Source: Vallicoccus soli
GTDB lineage: Bacteria; Actinomycetota; Actinomycetes; Motilibacterales; Motilibacteraceae
Reading direction: 5' to 3'
NCBI RefSeq assembly: GCF_003594885.1
Contig: NZ_QZEZ01000007.1
Location: 1 to 64,000 of the forward strand
Length of the DNA: 64,000 nucleotides
Below are positions 28,151 to 36,896 of this stretch, piece after piece. The notes under the pieces were generated by a model. That model was not told where the DNA came from, ran no database searches, and saw only the letters and a list, made by a program, of their open reading frames with translations. The position numbers and the translations under genes were made by a program. Position 1 is the stretch's first letter; each line of letters starts with the position of its first letter.

Positions 28151-28711
28151 TCACCGGCGCAGCCAGGGCTGCAGGGCCCGCGTCACCGCGGGCAGCACGA
28201 GGTAGGTCATGACCGGTGTGAGGAGCAGCGTCAGCAGCAGCGTGCGCCACAGCACCGGCCACGCGGCCGTGGCGCCGCCGACCGTGGCGTTGGCCGCCAG
28301 GCTCACCGGGAAGAAGCCGCACCAGATGACCGTCGCCTGCTTCCAGCGCGGCGGGCCGGTCGTCGCCGGGGCGGGCGCGCCGGCGGCGGGCGCCGCGTCG
28401 AACCAGCCCTCGACGCCCGTGCGCCGCTCGGTGCGGGTCTCCTCCACGATCCCCTGCGCCGACGCGAGCCACCACCGGCGCTGCGCCGAGCGCTCCCACG
28501 CCGCGAGCTGGTCCGCGCGCGCGAAGCGGTAGAGCATGTGCCACTCGTCCGAGCCCTCGCCGGCGCGGACCCAGCCGAAGCCGAGGAAGCCGGGGAACCC
28601 CTCGGCCAGCGCCGCCCCGGCGCGCACCCAGGCGCTCATCTCCGGCGCCCGGTCGGGCGGGGAGCGCCGGGTGACGGCCGTGGTCACCGTCGGGGCGTCG
28701 GCCCCGCTCAC
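28151..28711 (-). CDS. ABM-domain membrane protein
   Basis: A 186-residue protein with an antibiotic-biosynthesis-monooxygenase (ferredoxin-like) fold at about 15-100 (APEMSAWVRAGAALAEGFPGFLGFGWV, then WHMLYRFARADQLAAWERSAQRRWWL) and two C-terminal membrane helices (VIWCGFFPVSLAANATVG and LLLTLLLTPVMTYLVLPAV). Related proteins are annotated as monooxygenases, but no enzymatic role is shown. Its GTG overlaps the stop of the alanine-racemase-like gene (GTGA). Confidence 0.75.
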   Translation of the reverse strand: MSGADAPTVTTAVTRRSPPDRAPEMSAWVRAGAALAEGFPGFLGFGWVRAGEGSDEWHMLYRFARADQLAAWERSAQRRWWLASAQGIVEETRTERRTGVEGWFDAAPAAGAPAPATTGPPRWKQATVIWCGFFPVSLAANATVGGATAAWPVLWRTLLLTLLLTPVMTYLVLPAVTRALQPWLRR

Positions 28712-29748
28712 CGCAGCACCACCCGGTCGAAGGTCGAGGTCGTCATCCGCACGTCGCACTCCAGCTCGTCGCCGATCGCGGGCGCGGGCACGTCGGCGGG
28801 CAGCAGCAGCATCGACACCTGCATGTGGGGCGGCTCGGCGAACCAGCGCCGGCGCCCCGCGACGGTGAACGGCGAGAGCGTGAGCCCGGCGGCCTCGAGC
28901 CCCCCGCCGACGGCGACCTTCGCCCGGGCCACCAGCCCGGTCACGGCCTTGGGGGCGACCAGGCCGACGCCGTGCGCGGTGCCGCCGGAGACCACGACGA
29001 GGGTCCCCGGGAACGGCGCGCGCCGCTGGCGGTAGCCGTACCGCTCGCCGCGCGCCAGCGGGGTCGCGTCGAGCACCGTGCCGGTGGCCCGCGCCGCTCC
29101 GCGGTCGCCCAGCCAGAGCGCGGTGCCGGTGCGCGGGCGCAGCACGAGGGGGGCCAGGTCGTGCTCGAGGCGCCGCAGCTGCGCCGGCCCCAGGTGCGAC
29201 ACCCAGAGCGTCCCCGGCTCGATGCCGGCCCCGCGCAGCAGCGCCACGGCGTCGACGACCTGGTCCGCGTGGGTGCCCTGCCCGGGCCCGAGCGGCAGGT
29301 GCAGCGCCCAGCCCTCGACGTCGACGCCGCCGAGCAGGCCCGCCACCTCGGGGAGCACCTCCGGGGCCAGCCCGTGCCGGCGCAGCGTGGTGCGCAGCTC
29401 CAGGACGACCCGCGCCCGCGGCGTGCGCCCGCCGAGCGCCCGCAGCGACTCCACGTGCGAGACGGTCCGCACCAGGCGGGGGTCGTCCGGCGCGTCCGCC
29501 GTCCCGTCGTGGTACGGCGTGAGCACCAGCACCGAGCCGTCGTACGCCGTCCGGACCCGCGCCACCTCCTCGGGCACGCCGACCGCGACGGCGTCGACCC
29601 CGAGGCGCGCGGCCTCCTCGCCGAGCCGCTCGAGGCCGAAGCCGTACCCGTTGCCCTTCGCGACCGGGACGAGCCCGGGGGTGTCGGCGACGACCGAGGC
29701 CAGGTGCTTGCGCCAGCGCTCGGCGTCGACGGAGAGCGTGAAGGTCAC
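28708..29748 (-). CDS. Alanine-racemase-like PLP protein
   Basis: A 346-residue fold-type III PLP protein. LVPVAKGNGYGFG near residue 28 carries the PLP lysine (compare VVKANAYGHG in Alr). The C-terminal beta domain has HMQVSMLLLPAD, resembling the GRVSMDQ strand of Alr but without the usual MDQ residues. Its gene sits 13 bp after a FemABX ligase and upstream of the ABM protein, all on one strand. It may supply or proofread an amino acid for the peptidoglycan cross-bridge. That is inference; the racemised amino acid is unknown. GTG 29748 chosen; the open frame upstream is the femABX shadow. Confidence 0.75.
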   Translation of the reverse strand: MTFTLSVDAERWRKHLASVVADTPGLVPVAKGNGYGFGLERLGEEAARLGVDAVAVGVPEEVARVRTAYDGSVLVLTPYHDGTADAPDDPRLVRTVSHVESLRALGGRTPRARVVLELRTTLRRHGLAPEVLPEVAGLLGGVDVEGWALHLPLGPGQGTHADQVVDAVALLRGAGIEPGTLWVSHLGPAQLRRLEHDLAPLVLRPRTGTALWLGDRGAARATGTVLDATPLARGERYGYRQRRAPFPGTLVVVSGGTAHGVGLVAPKAVTGLVARAKVAVGGGLEAAGLTLSPFTVAGRRRWFAEPPHMQVSMLLLPADVPAPAIGDELECDVRMTTSTFDRVVLR

Positions 29749-29761
29749 CGCGCGCCCCCGC

Positions 29762-30889
29762 TCACCGGCGCGCCAGGTACGTCTCGAAGGCCCGGTGCAG
29801 CAGCCGGTGGAGCGGCAGGTCCCACTCCCCCAGGTACGCCAGCGCGTGCCCCCCGGTGCCGAGCTTGAACTGCACGAGGCCGAAGAGCGGGTCCTGCGCG
29901 TCGAGGGTGTCGCTGATGCCGCGCAGGTCGTACACCGCGCAGCCGGCCGCGTGCGCCTCCTCGACCATCCGCCACTGCACGGCGTTGCTCGGGCGCAGCT
30001 CGCGCCGGTGGGACGCCGAGGCGCCGTACGAGTAGGTCGCGTGGTCGCCGACGGTGACGAGGGTGGCGGCCGCGAGCGGCTCGCCCTCGTGCTCGGCGAG
30101 GAACAGGCGCAGACGGCGCGGGTCCTCGGCGCGCATCGCGCGCCACATCCCCTCGAAGTAGCCCAGCGGCCGCGGGACGAAGCCGTCGCGCTCGGCGGTG
30201 TGGACGTAGAGCGCGTGGAAGGCGGGCAGGTCCTCGGCGCCGCCCTCCCGCACGACGACGCCGCCCTTCTCCGCCTTCTTGACGTTGCGGCGCCACAGCT
30301 GGTTGAGCCCCGCGCGCACCTCGTCGAGGCTGCGCCCGGCGAGCGGGAGCTGGAAGACGTGCCGGGGCTGCCCGGCGCTGAAGCCGTGCCCGTCGCCGTC
30401 CTCGGCGGGCGGGCGCCAGCCCTGGGCCGCGAGGCCCTCGCGCAGGCCCGCGACCCACGGCGTCGTGGCGTCCGGCGGCACGTCGCCGAGGCGCCGCGCG
30501 GTGCCGGCGGCGACCGCGGCCTTGAGCGTCGCCGCCTCCCAGCGCTCGACCTCGACCGGCGGGCCCATCCGCACCGCGAAGGCGCCGCCGCGGCGCAGGT
30601 GCCCGACGAGGGGCACGAGCCAGCCGGCCACGTCCTCGGCGACCTGCTCCCACGGCAGCGACGGCCCCTCGGGCAGGTAGGCGAGCGTGCGCCCCAGCAC
30701 CGGCAGGCGCCGGTGCAGCACGAGCCCGGCGCCCACGAGGCGTCCCGAGCCGTCGTCCCAGCCCACGCTCTCCGCGCGCCAGCCCGCCTTGACCTCACCC
30801 CAGGAGGGGCACTGCAGGGGGCTCACCGACGGCTGCTCCGCGATGAACGCGAGGTGCTCCTCGCGGCTGATCTGCCGGACGCGGCGCAT
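29762..30889 (-). CDS. FemABX-type peptidoglycan bridge ligase
   Basis: A 375-residue aminoacyl-tRNA-dependent ligase of the FemX/FemA/FemB family, which adds amino acids to lipid II or peptidoglycan to form cross-bridges. Two GNAT-like halves are seen. Motifs include LQCPSWGEVKAGW at the start, RRNVKKAEKGGVVVREG, and the C-terminal YDLRGISDTLDAQDPLFGLVQFKLGTGG, where GLxxFKxGFGG is the family signature. It is the middle of a run nfo, femABX, alr-like, ABM. Confidence 0.9.
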   Translation of the reverse strand: MRRVRQISREEHLAFIAEQPSVSPLQCPSWGEVKAGWRAESVGWDDGSGRLVGAGLVLHRRLPVLGRTLAYLPEGPSLPWEQVAEDVAGWLVPLVGHLRRGGAFAVRMGPPVEVERWEAATLKAAVAAGTARRLGDVPPDATTPWVAGLREGLAAQGWRPPAEDGDGHGFSAGQPRHVFQLPLAGRSLDEVRAGLNQLWRRNVKKAEKGGVVVREGGAEDLPAFHALYVHTAERDGFVPRPLGYFEGMWRAMRAEDPRRLRLFLAEHEGEPLAAATLVTVGDHATYSYGASASHRRELRPSNAVQWRMVEEAHAAGCAVYDLRGISDTLDAQDPLFGLVQFKLGTGGHALAYLGEWDLPLHRLLHRAFETYLARR

Positions 30890-30995
30890 GCGCGGGCGGT
30901 CCCCCCTCTGGTTCGTGCGCCGGTCTGCGCCGGCCCCTCCTGCGGGGCCCGCCCTGCCGCGACCGGCCCCTGACGACGGTAGTGCTCCGGCGCCC

Positions 30996-31799
30996 CTACC
31001 CCGGCAGGCGCTCCCGCAGCCAGGCCAGGTCGGCGGCCTGCCCGTCGACGCCCCCGGGCGTCTCGACGACCACGGGCGCCCCCGCGGCCGCGACGACGGC
31101 CACGAGCTGCTCGGGGTCGACCTGCCCGCGCCCGAGGGCCTCGTGCCGGTCGCGCCCGGAGCCCGCCGCGTCCTTGGAGTCGTTGCAGTGCACCAGGTCG
31201 ATGCGCCCGGTGACCGCCTTGAGGCGGTCGACGACGTCGGCGAGGTCCTCCCCGCCGGCGTGGGCGTGGCAGGTGTCGAGGCAGAAGCCGATGCGCCCGT
31301 CGGGGTCGGCCGCCGCGACGGCGTCCCAGAGGCGGGCCACCGCGTCGAGCCGGCGGGCCATCGCCTGGTCCCCGCCGGCGGTGTTCTCGATGAGCACCGG
31401 CACCTTCGCGTCGAGCCGCTCCACGGTCTTGCGCCAGTTGTCGAAGCCCGCGGCCGGGTCGCCGTCCTTGAGGACGTGCCCGCCGTGCACGACGAGCCCG
31501 GCGGCCCCGACCTCGGCGGCGAGGTCGACGTGCTGCTGGAGCAGCTTGCGGCTCGGGATGCGGATCCGGTTGTTCGTCGTCGCCACGTTGATGACGTAGG
31601 GCGCGTGCACGTAGAGCGCGACGCCGTCCTCGCGGGCGGCCTCGCGCAGCGCCGCGGCGCCCCCCTCGCGGGCCACGACCGGCGCCCGCCACCCCTGCGG
31701 GTCGCCCAGGAAGAACTGCACGAGGTCCGCGCCGCGGGCGGCGGCCTCCGCGAGCGGGTCGGCCTGGTCGACGTGGGCGCCGAGGAGGAGCGTGGTCAC
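30996..31799 (-). CDS. nfo: Deoxyribonuclease IV (endonuclease IV family)
   Basis: A 267-residue AP endonuclease of the TIM-barrel family that cuts at abasic sites during base-excision repair. Metal-binding residues are visible: His in [11 protein letters not shown], His in VVHGGHV, Glu in [29 protein letters not shown], and Glu in VVVETPGG. The length is slightly short for the family but complete. GTG 31799 has GAGGAGGAG upstream. Divergent from the DUF77 gene; about 60 bp separate the two starts. Confidence 0.92.
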   Translation of the reverse strand: MTTLLLGAHVDQADPLAEAAARGADLVQFFLGDPQGWRAPVVAREGGAAALREAAREDGVALYVHAPYVINVATTNNRIRIPSRKLLQQHVDLAAEVGAAGLVVHGGHVLKDGDPAAGFDNWRKTVERLDAKVPVLIENTAGGDQAMARRLDAVARLWDAVAAADPDGRIGFCLDTCHAHAGGEDLADVVDRLKAVTGRIDLVHCNDSKDAAGSGRDRHEALGRGQVDPEQLVAVVAAAGAPVVVETPGGVDGQAADLAWLRERLPG

Positions 31800-31860
31800 G
31801 CCGACGAGCGTACGGCGGCCGTCCGACGGGTCCCGTCCCGCCGGTGGCAGGCTGGGGCGC

Positions 31861-32457
31861 GTGATCGTGGCCTTCAGCATCAGCCCGTCCGGCGGCGACG
31901 CGGACGGGGGCGTCAGCGAGGCGGTGGCGGAGGCGGTGCGCGTGGTGCGCGCGTCCGGGCTGCCGTGCGAGACCAACGCGATGTTCACCAACGTCGAGGG
32001 CGAGTGGGACGAGGTCATGGCGGTGCTCGGGCGGGCCGTCGACGTCGTCGCCGCCCGCGCGCCGCGGGTCTCCCTGGTCCTCAAGGCGGACGTGCGCCCC
32101 GGGTGGACGGGCCAGCTGTCGGCCAAGGTGGAGCGCCTCGAGGCGCGCCTCGCGGGTGAGGGGGCGGCCCCGGGCGGGCAGGGGGCGGGGGACCGCACGC
32201 GCCCCGAGCAGCAGGAGGACCCCGTGAGCGACCAGCAGCCCCGTACCGGCGCCGACGGCCCCGTCGACCCCGAGGACCTCGCCGCGGCGCACGGGCAGGA
32301 CCCGGAGCGCCCCGAGGTCGTGGAGCGCTTCGCCCGCCGGCTCGACGAGCAGGGCCGCGAGGCCGCGGTCGAGGACGCCGTCTCCGACGAGCGGGTGCGC
32401 GCGAACGACGTCGGGCGCACGCAGAGCACCGGCTACCCGTCGGTGGAGAACCCCTAG
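31861..32457 (+). CDS. MTH1187/DUF77 thiamine-binding-like protein with C-terminal extension
   Basis: Residues 1-100 form a DUF77/MTH1187 domain ([13 protein letters not shown], then [29 protein letters not shown]), a small ferredoxin-like fold known to bind thiamine in some members. The remaining ~95 residues are an acidic, probably disordered region ([21 protein letters not shown]). That tail begins with an internal GTG at 32224 that has a near-perfect AGGAGG before it. The gene may be leaderless: CAGGCT at 31848-31853 is 7 bp before the GTG. A typical family member is only about 100 residues. Confidence 0.8.
   Translation: MIVAFSISPSGGDADGGVSEAVAEAVRVVRASGLPCETNAMFTNVEGEWDEVMAVLGRAVDVVAARAPRVSLVLKADVRPGWTGQLSAKVERLEARLAGEGAAPGGQGAGDRTRPEQQEDPVSDQQPRTGADGPVDPEDLAAAHGQDPERPEVVERFARRLDEQGREAAVEDAVSDERVRANDVGRTQSTGYPSVENP
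32224..32457 (+). CDS. Possible internal in-frame gene (77-residue acidic protein)
   Basis: GTG 32224 is in frame with the DUF77 gene and has CAGGAGGACCCC before it, a better ribosome-binding site than many true starts here. The product would be a 77-residue acidic protein (starting [12 protein letters not shown], ending TGYPSVENP) with the helical stretch [25 protein letters not shown]. It may be made alone as well as fused. It could equally be just the tail of the DUF77 protein. Confidence 0.45.
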   Translation: MSDQQPRTGADGPVDPEDLAAAHGQDPERPEVVERFARRLDEQGREAAVEDAVSDERVRANDVGRTQSTGYPSVENP

Positions 32458-32501
32458 CACCGCTCGTCCACAGGCCCGGGCCGGCGACGCCGCGCGACCG
32501 G

Positions 32502-32630
32502 TACCCTGGGACGACCGCGCAGGGCCCCCGCCGTCCGCACCGGACGGTCCCGGAGGCCCCTGCACGACGCACGCAGCCCTCCTGCCACGGAGAGACCGTG
32601 GCCGCTGAGTCCGAAGGAGGTGGGTCCGCC
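32502..32630 (+). promoter_or_regulatory. rpsF operon promoter and leader
   Basis: TACCCT at 32502-32507 is a plausible -10. The following leader of about 120 nt includes a stem CCGTCCG (32531-32537) / CGGACGG (32541-32547). Many bacteria have a conserved S6:S18-binding structure in the rpsF leader; I cannot show that the motif is present here. The rpsF ribosome-binding site AAGGAGGTG is at 32614-32622. Confidence 0.4.
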
Positions 32631-32921
32631 ATGCGTCACTACGAGCTCATGGTCATCCTCGACGCCGACCTCGAGGAGCGCACCGTCGGCCCGTCGTTCG
32701 ACCAGTTCCTCAACGTCGTCCGCCAGGGCGGCGGCACGGTGGAGAAGGTCGACGTCTGGGGCCGGCGCCGCCTGGCGTTCGAGATCAAGAAGAAGAGCGA
32801 GGGCATCTACGCCGTCGCCGACCTGCGGGCCACGCCCGAGGTCGTCAGCGAGCTGGACCGCCAGCTCAACCTCAACGAGGCCGTCCTGCGGACGAAGATC
32901 ATCCGCCCCGACACCCGCTGA
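32631..32921 (+). CDS. rpsF: 30S ribosomal protein S6
   Basis: A 96-residue S6 protein ([52 protein letters not shown]). It binds 16S rRNA together with S18. The ATG at 32631 with AAGGAGGTG gives the standard length; the frame is open from 32598. First gene of the conserved rpsF-ssb-rpsR-rplI operon. Confidence 0.96.
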   Translation: MRHYELMVILDADLEERTVGPSFDQFLNVVRQGGGTVEKVDVWGRRRLAFEIKKKSEGIYAVADLRATPEVVSELDRQLNLNEAVLRTKIIRPDTR

Positions 32922-32967
32922 GCGCACCACCCGTCCCGCCCGCCCCGACGCAGCGAGGAGCAGCCCC

Positions 32968-33534
32968 ATGGCAGGGGAGACCGTCATCACGGTCGTCGGC
33001 AACCTGACCGACGACCCCGAGCTCCGGTTCACCCCGAGCGGGGCGGCCGTCGCGAACTTCACCATCGCGTCGACGCCGCGCACCTTCGACCGCCAGAGCA
33101 ACGAGTGGAAGGACGGCGACGCGCTGTTCCTGCGCTGCTCCATCTGGCGCCAGGCGGCCGAGAACGTCGCCGAGACGCTGCAGCGGGGCATGCGGGTCGT
33201 CGCCCAGGGCCGGCTGCGCCAGCGCTCCTTCGAGACGAAGGAGGGCGAGCGGCGCACCGTCGTCGAGCTCGAGGTCGACGAGATCGGCCCGTCGCTGCGC
33301 TACGCCACCGCGAAGGTCCAGAAGACCTCCCGCGGCGGTGGGGGCGGCGGCTTCGGCGGCGGCGGCCAGGGCGGCGGGTACGGGGGCGGCTCCGGCGGCG
33401 GCCAGGGCGGCGGCTGGGGCGGCTCCGGCGGCCCCTCCGGCGCCGACGACCCGTGGTCGACCCCGCCCTCGGGCGGCGGCGGCCAGGGCGGCGGCGGCTG
33501 GGGCGGCTCCGCGGGCGACGAGCCGCCGTTCTAG
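32968..33534 (+). CDS. ssb: Single-stranded DNA-binding protein
   Basis: A 188-residue SSB. The OB-fold covers about 1-112 ([60 protein letters not shown]). A Gly/Gln-rich linker of about 60 residues follows, and the conserved acidic tip DEPPF binds partner proteins such as helicases. The linker is long and strongly repetitive (GGGQGGG units). The ATG has GAGGAG upstream. Confidence 0.96.
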   Translation: MAGETVITVVGNLTDDPELRFTPSGAAVANFTIASTPRTFDRQSNEWKDGDALFLRCSIWRQAAENVAETLQRGMRVVAQGRLRQRSFETKEGERRTVVELEVDEIGPSLRYATAKVQKTSRGGGGGGFGGGGQGGGYGGGSGGGQGGGWGGSGGPSGADDPWSTPPSGGGGQGGGGWGGSAGDEPPF

Positions 33535-33684
33535 CCCCGGCGCACCTGCGCCGCTCGCGCCTCCCGCTGCACCCGCACGAGCGCACCACCCGCGGGCCCC
33601 GCGCCCGCACCGACGTCCACCCACCATTCCGGGCCGCCTCCTGCGCGGACCAGCGCCCGGGCCCAGACGAACTGGAGCACCACA

Positions 33685-33921
33685 ATGGCCAAGCCTCCGC
33701 CGCGCAAGCTGAAGAAGAAGGTTTGCGTGTTCTGCAAGGAGAAGATCACCTACGTCGACTACAAGGACACGGCGCTGCTGCGGAAGTTCATCTCCGACCG
33801 CGGCAAGATCCGTGCCCGTCGCGTCAGCGGCAACTGCACCCAGCACCAGCGCGACGTCGCGACGGCCGTGAAGAACAGCCGCGAGATGGCGCTGCTGCCC
33901 TACACGAGCACCGCGCGCTGA
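33685..33921 (+). CDS. rpsR: 30S ribosomal protein S18
   Basis: A 78-residue S18 ([19 protein letters not shown]). It keeps the zinc-binding form: CVFC at 14-17 and CTQH at 51-54. It pairs with S6 on the small subunit. In many actinomycetes a second, zinc-free S18 is made under zinc limitation; none is in this window. Confidence 0.97.
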   Translation: MAKPPPRKLKKKVCVFCKEKITYVDYKDTALLRKFISDRGKIRARRVSGNCTQHQRDVATAVKNSREMALLPYTSTAR

Positions 33922-33935
33922 GGGAGGGGACCCAC

Positions 33936-34382
33936 GTGAAGCTCATCCTCACCCAGGAGGTCTCCGGCCTCGGCGGCCCCGGCGACGTCGTCGAGGTCAA
34001 GGACGGCTACGGCCGCAACTACCTGGTCCCGCGCGGGCTCGCCCTGCGCTGGACCCGTGGCGCCGAGAAGGACGTCGAGGCCCTGCGCAGGGGCCGCGCC
34101 GCCCGCGAGATCAAGGACCTCGGCGCCGCCAACGAGGTCAAGGGCCGCCTCGAGGGCCTGACCGTCACCCTGCCGGTGCGCGCCGGCTCGGGCGGTCGGC
34201 TCTTCGGCTCGGTCACCGTCGCCGACGTCGCCAAGGCCATCACGGCCGCCGGCGGCCCGGAGGTCGACCGCCGCCGCATCGAGGTCGACCAGCCGATCAA
34301 GTCGCTCGGCGCGCACCGCGTCTCGGTCCGCCTGCACCCCGAGGTGCTCGCGACCGTGCCGGTGGAGGTCGTCGCGTCCTGA
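33936..34382 (+). CDS. rplI: 50S ribosomal protein L9
   Basis: A 148-residue L9 with the N-terminal domain [35 protein letters not shown], the long connecting helix, and the C-terminal domain ([17 protein letters not shown]). GTG start with GAGGGGA upstream, 14 bp after rpsR. Last gene of the operon. Confidence 0.97.
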   Translation: MKLILTQEVSGLGGPGDVVEVKDGYGRNYLVPRGLALRWTRGAEKDVEALRRGRAAREIKDLGAANEVKGRLEGLTVTLPVRAGSGGRLFGSVTVADVAKAITAAGGPEVDRRRIEVDQPIKSLGAHRVSVRLHPEVLATVPVEVVAS

Positions 34383-34409
34383 CGCGCGGCCCCGCCCGGG
34401 CACCACGCA

Positions 34410-34444
34410 CGAGGCCCGCACCCCCTCCCGGGGTGCGGGCCTCG
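34410..34444. terminator. rplI / MFS bidirectional terminator
   Basis: A perfect 15-bp stem (CGAGGCCCGCACCCC / GGGGTGCGGGCCTCG) with a 5-nt loop, 27 bp after rplI and between convergent genes. Confidence 0.85.
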
Positions 34445-34482
34445 TCGCGTCGCGGCGTCGCGCGGGTGGCGCGGCGGGCGCG

Positions 34483-36051
34483 TCAGTGCACGGGTGCCGC
34501 GCCCTCCTCGGCGAGGCGCTCGGCGCCGGACGTGGTCTTCAGCGGCACCTCGCGGATGAGCAGCACGACGCCGAGGGCGAGCGCCGCGAGCGGGGTCGCG
34601 ATGAGGAAGAGCTCGGCGGTGCCGGCGGCGTACGCCCCCTGAACGAGCCCGAGCACCTCCGGCGGGAGGGCGGCGACGTCCGGGACCGCGGTGTGCCCGC
34701 CGCCGCCCCCGCCGCCCGCCGCGCCGAGATCGGAGGACACCCGCGCGGCGAGCACCGCGCCGAGCACGCTCACGCCGATGGTCCCGCCGAGGCTGCGGAA
34801 GAACGAGATGACCGAGGTCGCGGCGCCGAGCGCCGCGGCCGGGACGTCGTTCTGCGCGGCGAGGACGAGGTTCTGCATGAGCAGGCCGACGCCGGTGCCC
34901 AGCACCGCCATGTGCAGGCCGAGGGCCCAGACCGGGGTCCCGGCGTCGAGCGTGGACAGCAGCCCGAAACCGAGCGTCATGAGCACGCCGCCGGCGACGA
35001 GGAACCGCTTCCACCGCCCGGTGCGGGTGATGAGCGCGCCGGCGACCGTCGAGGACACGAGCAGCCCGAGGACCAGGGGCAGGCTCATGAGGCCGGCCCG
35101 GGTCGGCGAGTAGCCGAGGGCGACCTGGAAGTACTGCGACAGGAACACCGTCCCGCCGAACATGGCGATGCCCACGAGCGCGCTGGCGACGGTGGCGAGG
35201 GTGACGGTGCGGTGGCGGAAGATCGTCAGCGGCACGACGGGCTCGTCGACGCGGGCCTCGACGAGGACGGCGAGGGCGAGCAGCGCGGCGCTGGCGCCGA
35301 CCATCGCCGCGGTCTGCCAGGACGCCCAGGCGAAGTCCGTGCCGGCGAGGGTCACCCAGACGAGCAGCAGGCAGACGCCGGCGGTGATGAGCGCCGCGCC
35401 GAGCCAGTCGATGGAGCGGCGGCGGCGCACCTGCTCGAGCTCGAGCGTGCGCTGCAGCAGGACGATGGCGAGCAGGCCGAACGGCACGCCGACGAGGAAC
35501 GTCCAGCGCCAGCCGAGCCACGAGGTGTCGACGAGCACGCCGCCGATGAGCGGGCCGGAGACGGTGGCGACGGCGAAGACCGCGCCGAACACGCCCGCGT
35601 ACCGGCCCAGCTCGCGCGGCGGGATGATCGCCGCCATGACGATCTGCACCAGGGCGGTCAGGCCGCCCGCGCCGATGCCCTGCAGCGCGCGGGCCGTGAT
35701 GAGGGTGCCGATGCCCTGCGAGAGCCCGGCGAGCAGCGACCCCGCGACGAAGACGACGAGCGAGAGCTGCACCAGCAGCTTCTGGCTGTAGAGGTCGGCG
35801 AGCTTGCCCCACAGCGGCACGCTCGCGGTCATCGCGAGCAGCTCGGCGGTGACGACCCAGGTGTAGACGGACTGGCTCGCGCCGAGGTCGGCGATGATCA
35901 CCGGCAGCGCGTTGGAGACGATCGTCGCGGCGAGGATCGCGACGAACATGCCGGTCATGAGGCCGGAGAGCGCCTGGAGCACCTGTCGGCGGTCCATGCG
36001 GCTGGCGGGCAGGGCGGTGCCCTGCCCGGGCGGGTCGGCGGTGGCGGTCAC
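34483..36051 (-). CDS. DHA2-family MFS multidrug exporter
   Basis: A 522-residue EmrB/QacA-type transporter with about 14 membrane segments. It has the MFS A-motif as GKLADLYSQKLLV and the drug-exporter C-motif region VSGPLIGGVLVD. It is expected to export lipophilic drugs with the proton gradient. A TetR regulator gene lies 100 bp upstream on the same strand and is probably its repressor. A glycine-rich loop (AGGGGGGGH) breaks the C-terminal part. Confidence 0.9.
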   Translation of the reverse strand: MTATADPPGQGTALPASRMDRRQVLQALSGLMTGMFVAILAATIVSNALPVIIADLGASQSVYTWVVTAELLAMTASVPLWGKLADLYSQKLLVQLSLVVFVAGSLLAGLSQGIGTLITARALQGIGAGGLTALVQIVMAAIIPPRELGRYAGVFGAVFAVATVSGPLIGGVLVDTSWLGWRWTFLVGVPFGLLAIVLLQRTLELEQVRRRRSIDWLGAALITAGVCLLLVWVTLAGTDFAWASWQTAAMVGASAALLALAVLVEARVDEPVVPLTIFRHRTVTLATVASALVGIAMFGGTVFLSQYFQVALGYSPTRAGLMSLPLVLGLLVSSTVAGALITRTGRWKRFLVAGGVLMTLGFGLLSTLDAGTPVWALGLHMAVLGTGVGLLMQNLVLAAQNDVPAAALGAATSVISFFRSLGGTIGVSVLGAVLAARVSSDLGAAGGGGGGGHTAVPDVAALPPEVLGLVQGAYAAGTAELFLIATPLAALALGVVLLIREVPLKTTSGAERLAEEGAAPVH

Positions 36052-36151
36052 GGTGGTCCTCCGGGGGTGGTGCGGGTACGGGGCGCGCTGCCGGGCGGCG
36101 TCGGCCGGCGCGCGGGACGGGCTGGTGCGGGGGGTGCGGGGGCTGCCGGGC

Positions 36152-36796
36152 TCAGGGGCCGGTGGCGGTGGCGACCGCGGCGAAGGCCTCGTCCACGAGG
36201 CCGGCGAGCGGCGCGGCGCCCCCGCCGCGCTGCCACTCCACGAGCGCGTGCCGGGCGGTCGCGGACGCGACCGCGGCGAGCAGGCGGGGGCGCGCGTCCT
36301 CCGGCGGTGCCCCCGCGCGCTCGGCGAGGGCCGCGGCGAGCTCCTGCTCCTCGGCGGTGCCGGCCGCCACGAGCCGCGGCAGCAGCGAGGGGGTGGCGGC
36401 GATGACGTCGAGGCGCACGAGCCAGTCGTCCCGCTCGGCCTCCAGCGCGGCGAGCCGCACCCGGAGCACGCGCCGGCAGGCCTCCCACGCCGGCAGCGCC
36501 GGGTCCTCGGCGAGCAGCGCCGCGCGCACCTCGCCGGGCACGCGGCCCACGGGGAAGACGAGCGCCTCCTCCTTCGACCCGAAGTGGTTGAAGAAGGTCC
36601 GGTACGACACGTCGGCGCGCGCCGCCACCTCCTCCACCGTCACCGCGTCGAGGCCCCGCTCGGCAGCGAGCTCGAGCACGGCGGCGGCCAGCGCCGCCCG
36701 CGTGCCCCGCTTCTTGCGCTCGCGCAGGCCGGGGGCCGGCGCGCCCGTGGGCGCTGCCGCCCCCGTCCCGGCCGTCGCCGCCGTCCCCTCGGTCAC
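36152..36796 (-). CDS. TetR family regulator
   Basis: A 214-residue regulator with a TetR helix-turn-helix at about 25-72 (RGTRAALAAAVLELAAERGLDAVTVEEVAARADVSYRTFFNHFGSKEEAL) and a helical C-terminal domain. It lies just upstream of the DHA2 exporter on the same strand. The GTG at 36796 gives the usual short N-terminal arm; a longer frame begins at 36868. The ligand is unknown. Confidence 0.88.
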   Translation of the reverse strand: MTEGTAATAGTGAAAPTGAPAPGLRERKKRGTRAALAAAVLELAAERGLDAVTVEEVAARADVSYRTFFNHFGSKEEALVFPVGRVPGEVRAALLAEDPALPAWEACRRVLRVRLAALEAERDDWLVRLDVIAATPSLLPRLVAAGTAEEQELAAALAERAGAPPEDARPRLLAAVASATARHALVEWQRGGGAAPLAGLVDEAFAAVATATGP

Positions 36797-36896
36797 GCCC
36801 CCAGTGCACCAGAATCGCTGCAGTCTGTGCAACGTTTCCCGGTGTGCAGCGGGCGTGGCGCGCACCACGTCCCCGCTCCCTCCACGAGGGGCACCC

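Noticed and set aside
34605-34760. Frameshift in the DHA2 exporter at its glycine-rich stretch
   Set aside because: The frame continues through it with membrane-like sequence on both sides; the run is a loop insertion.
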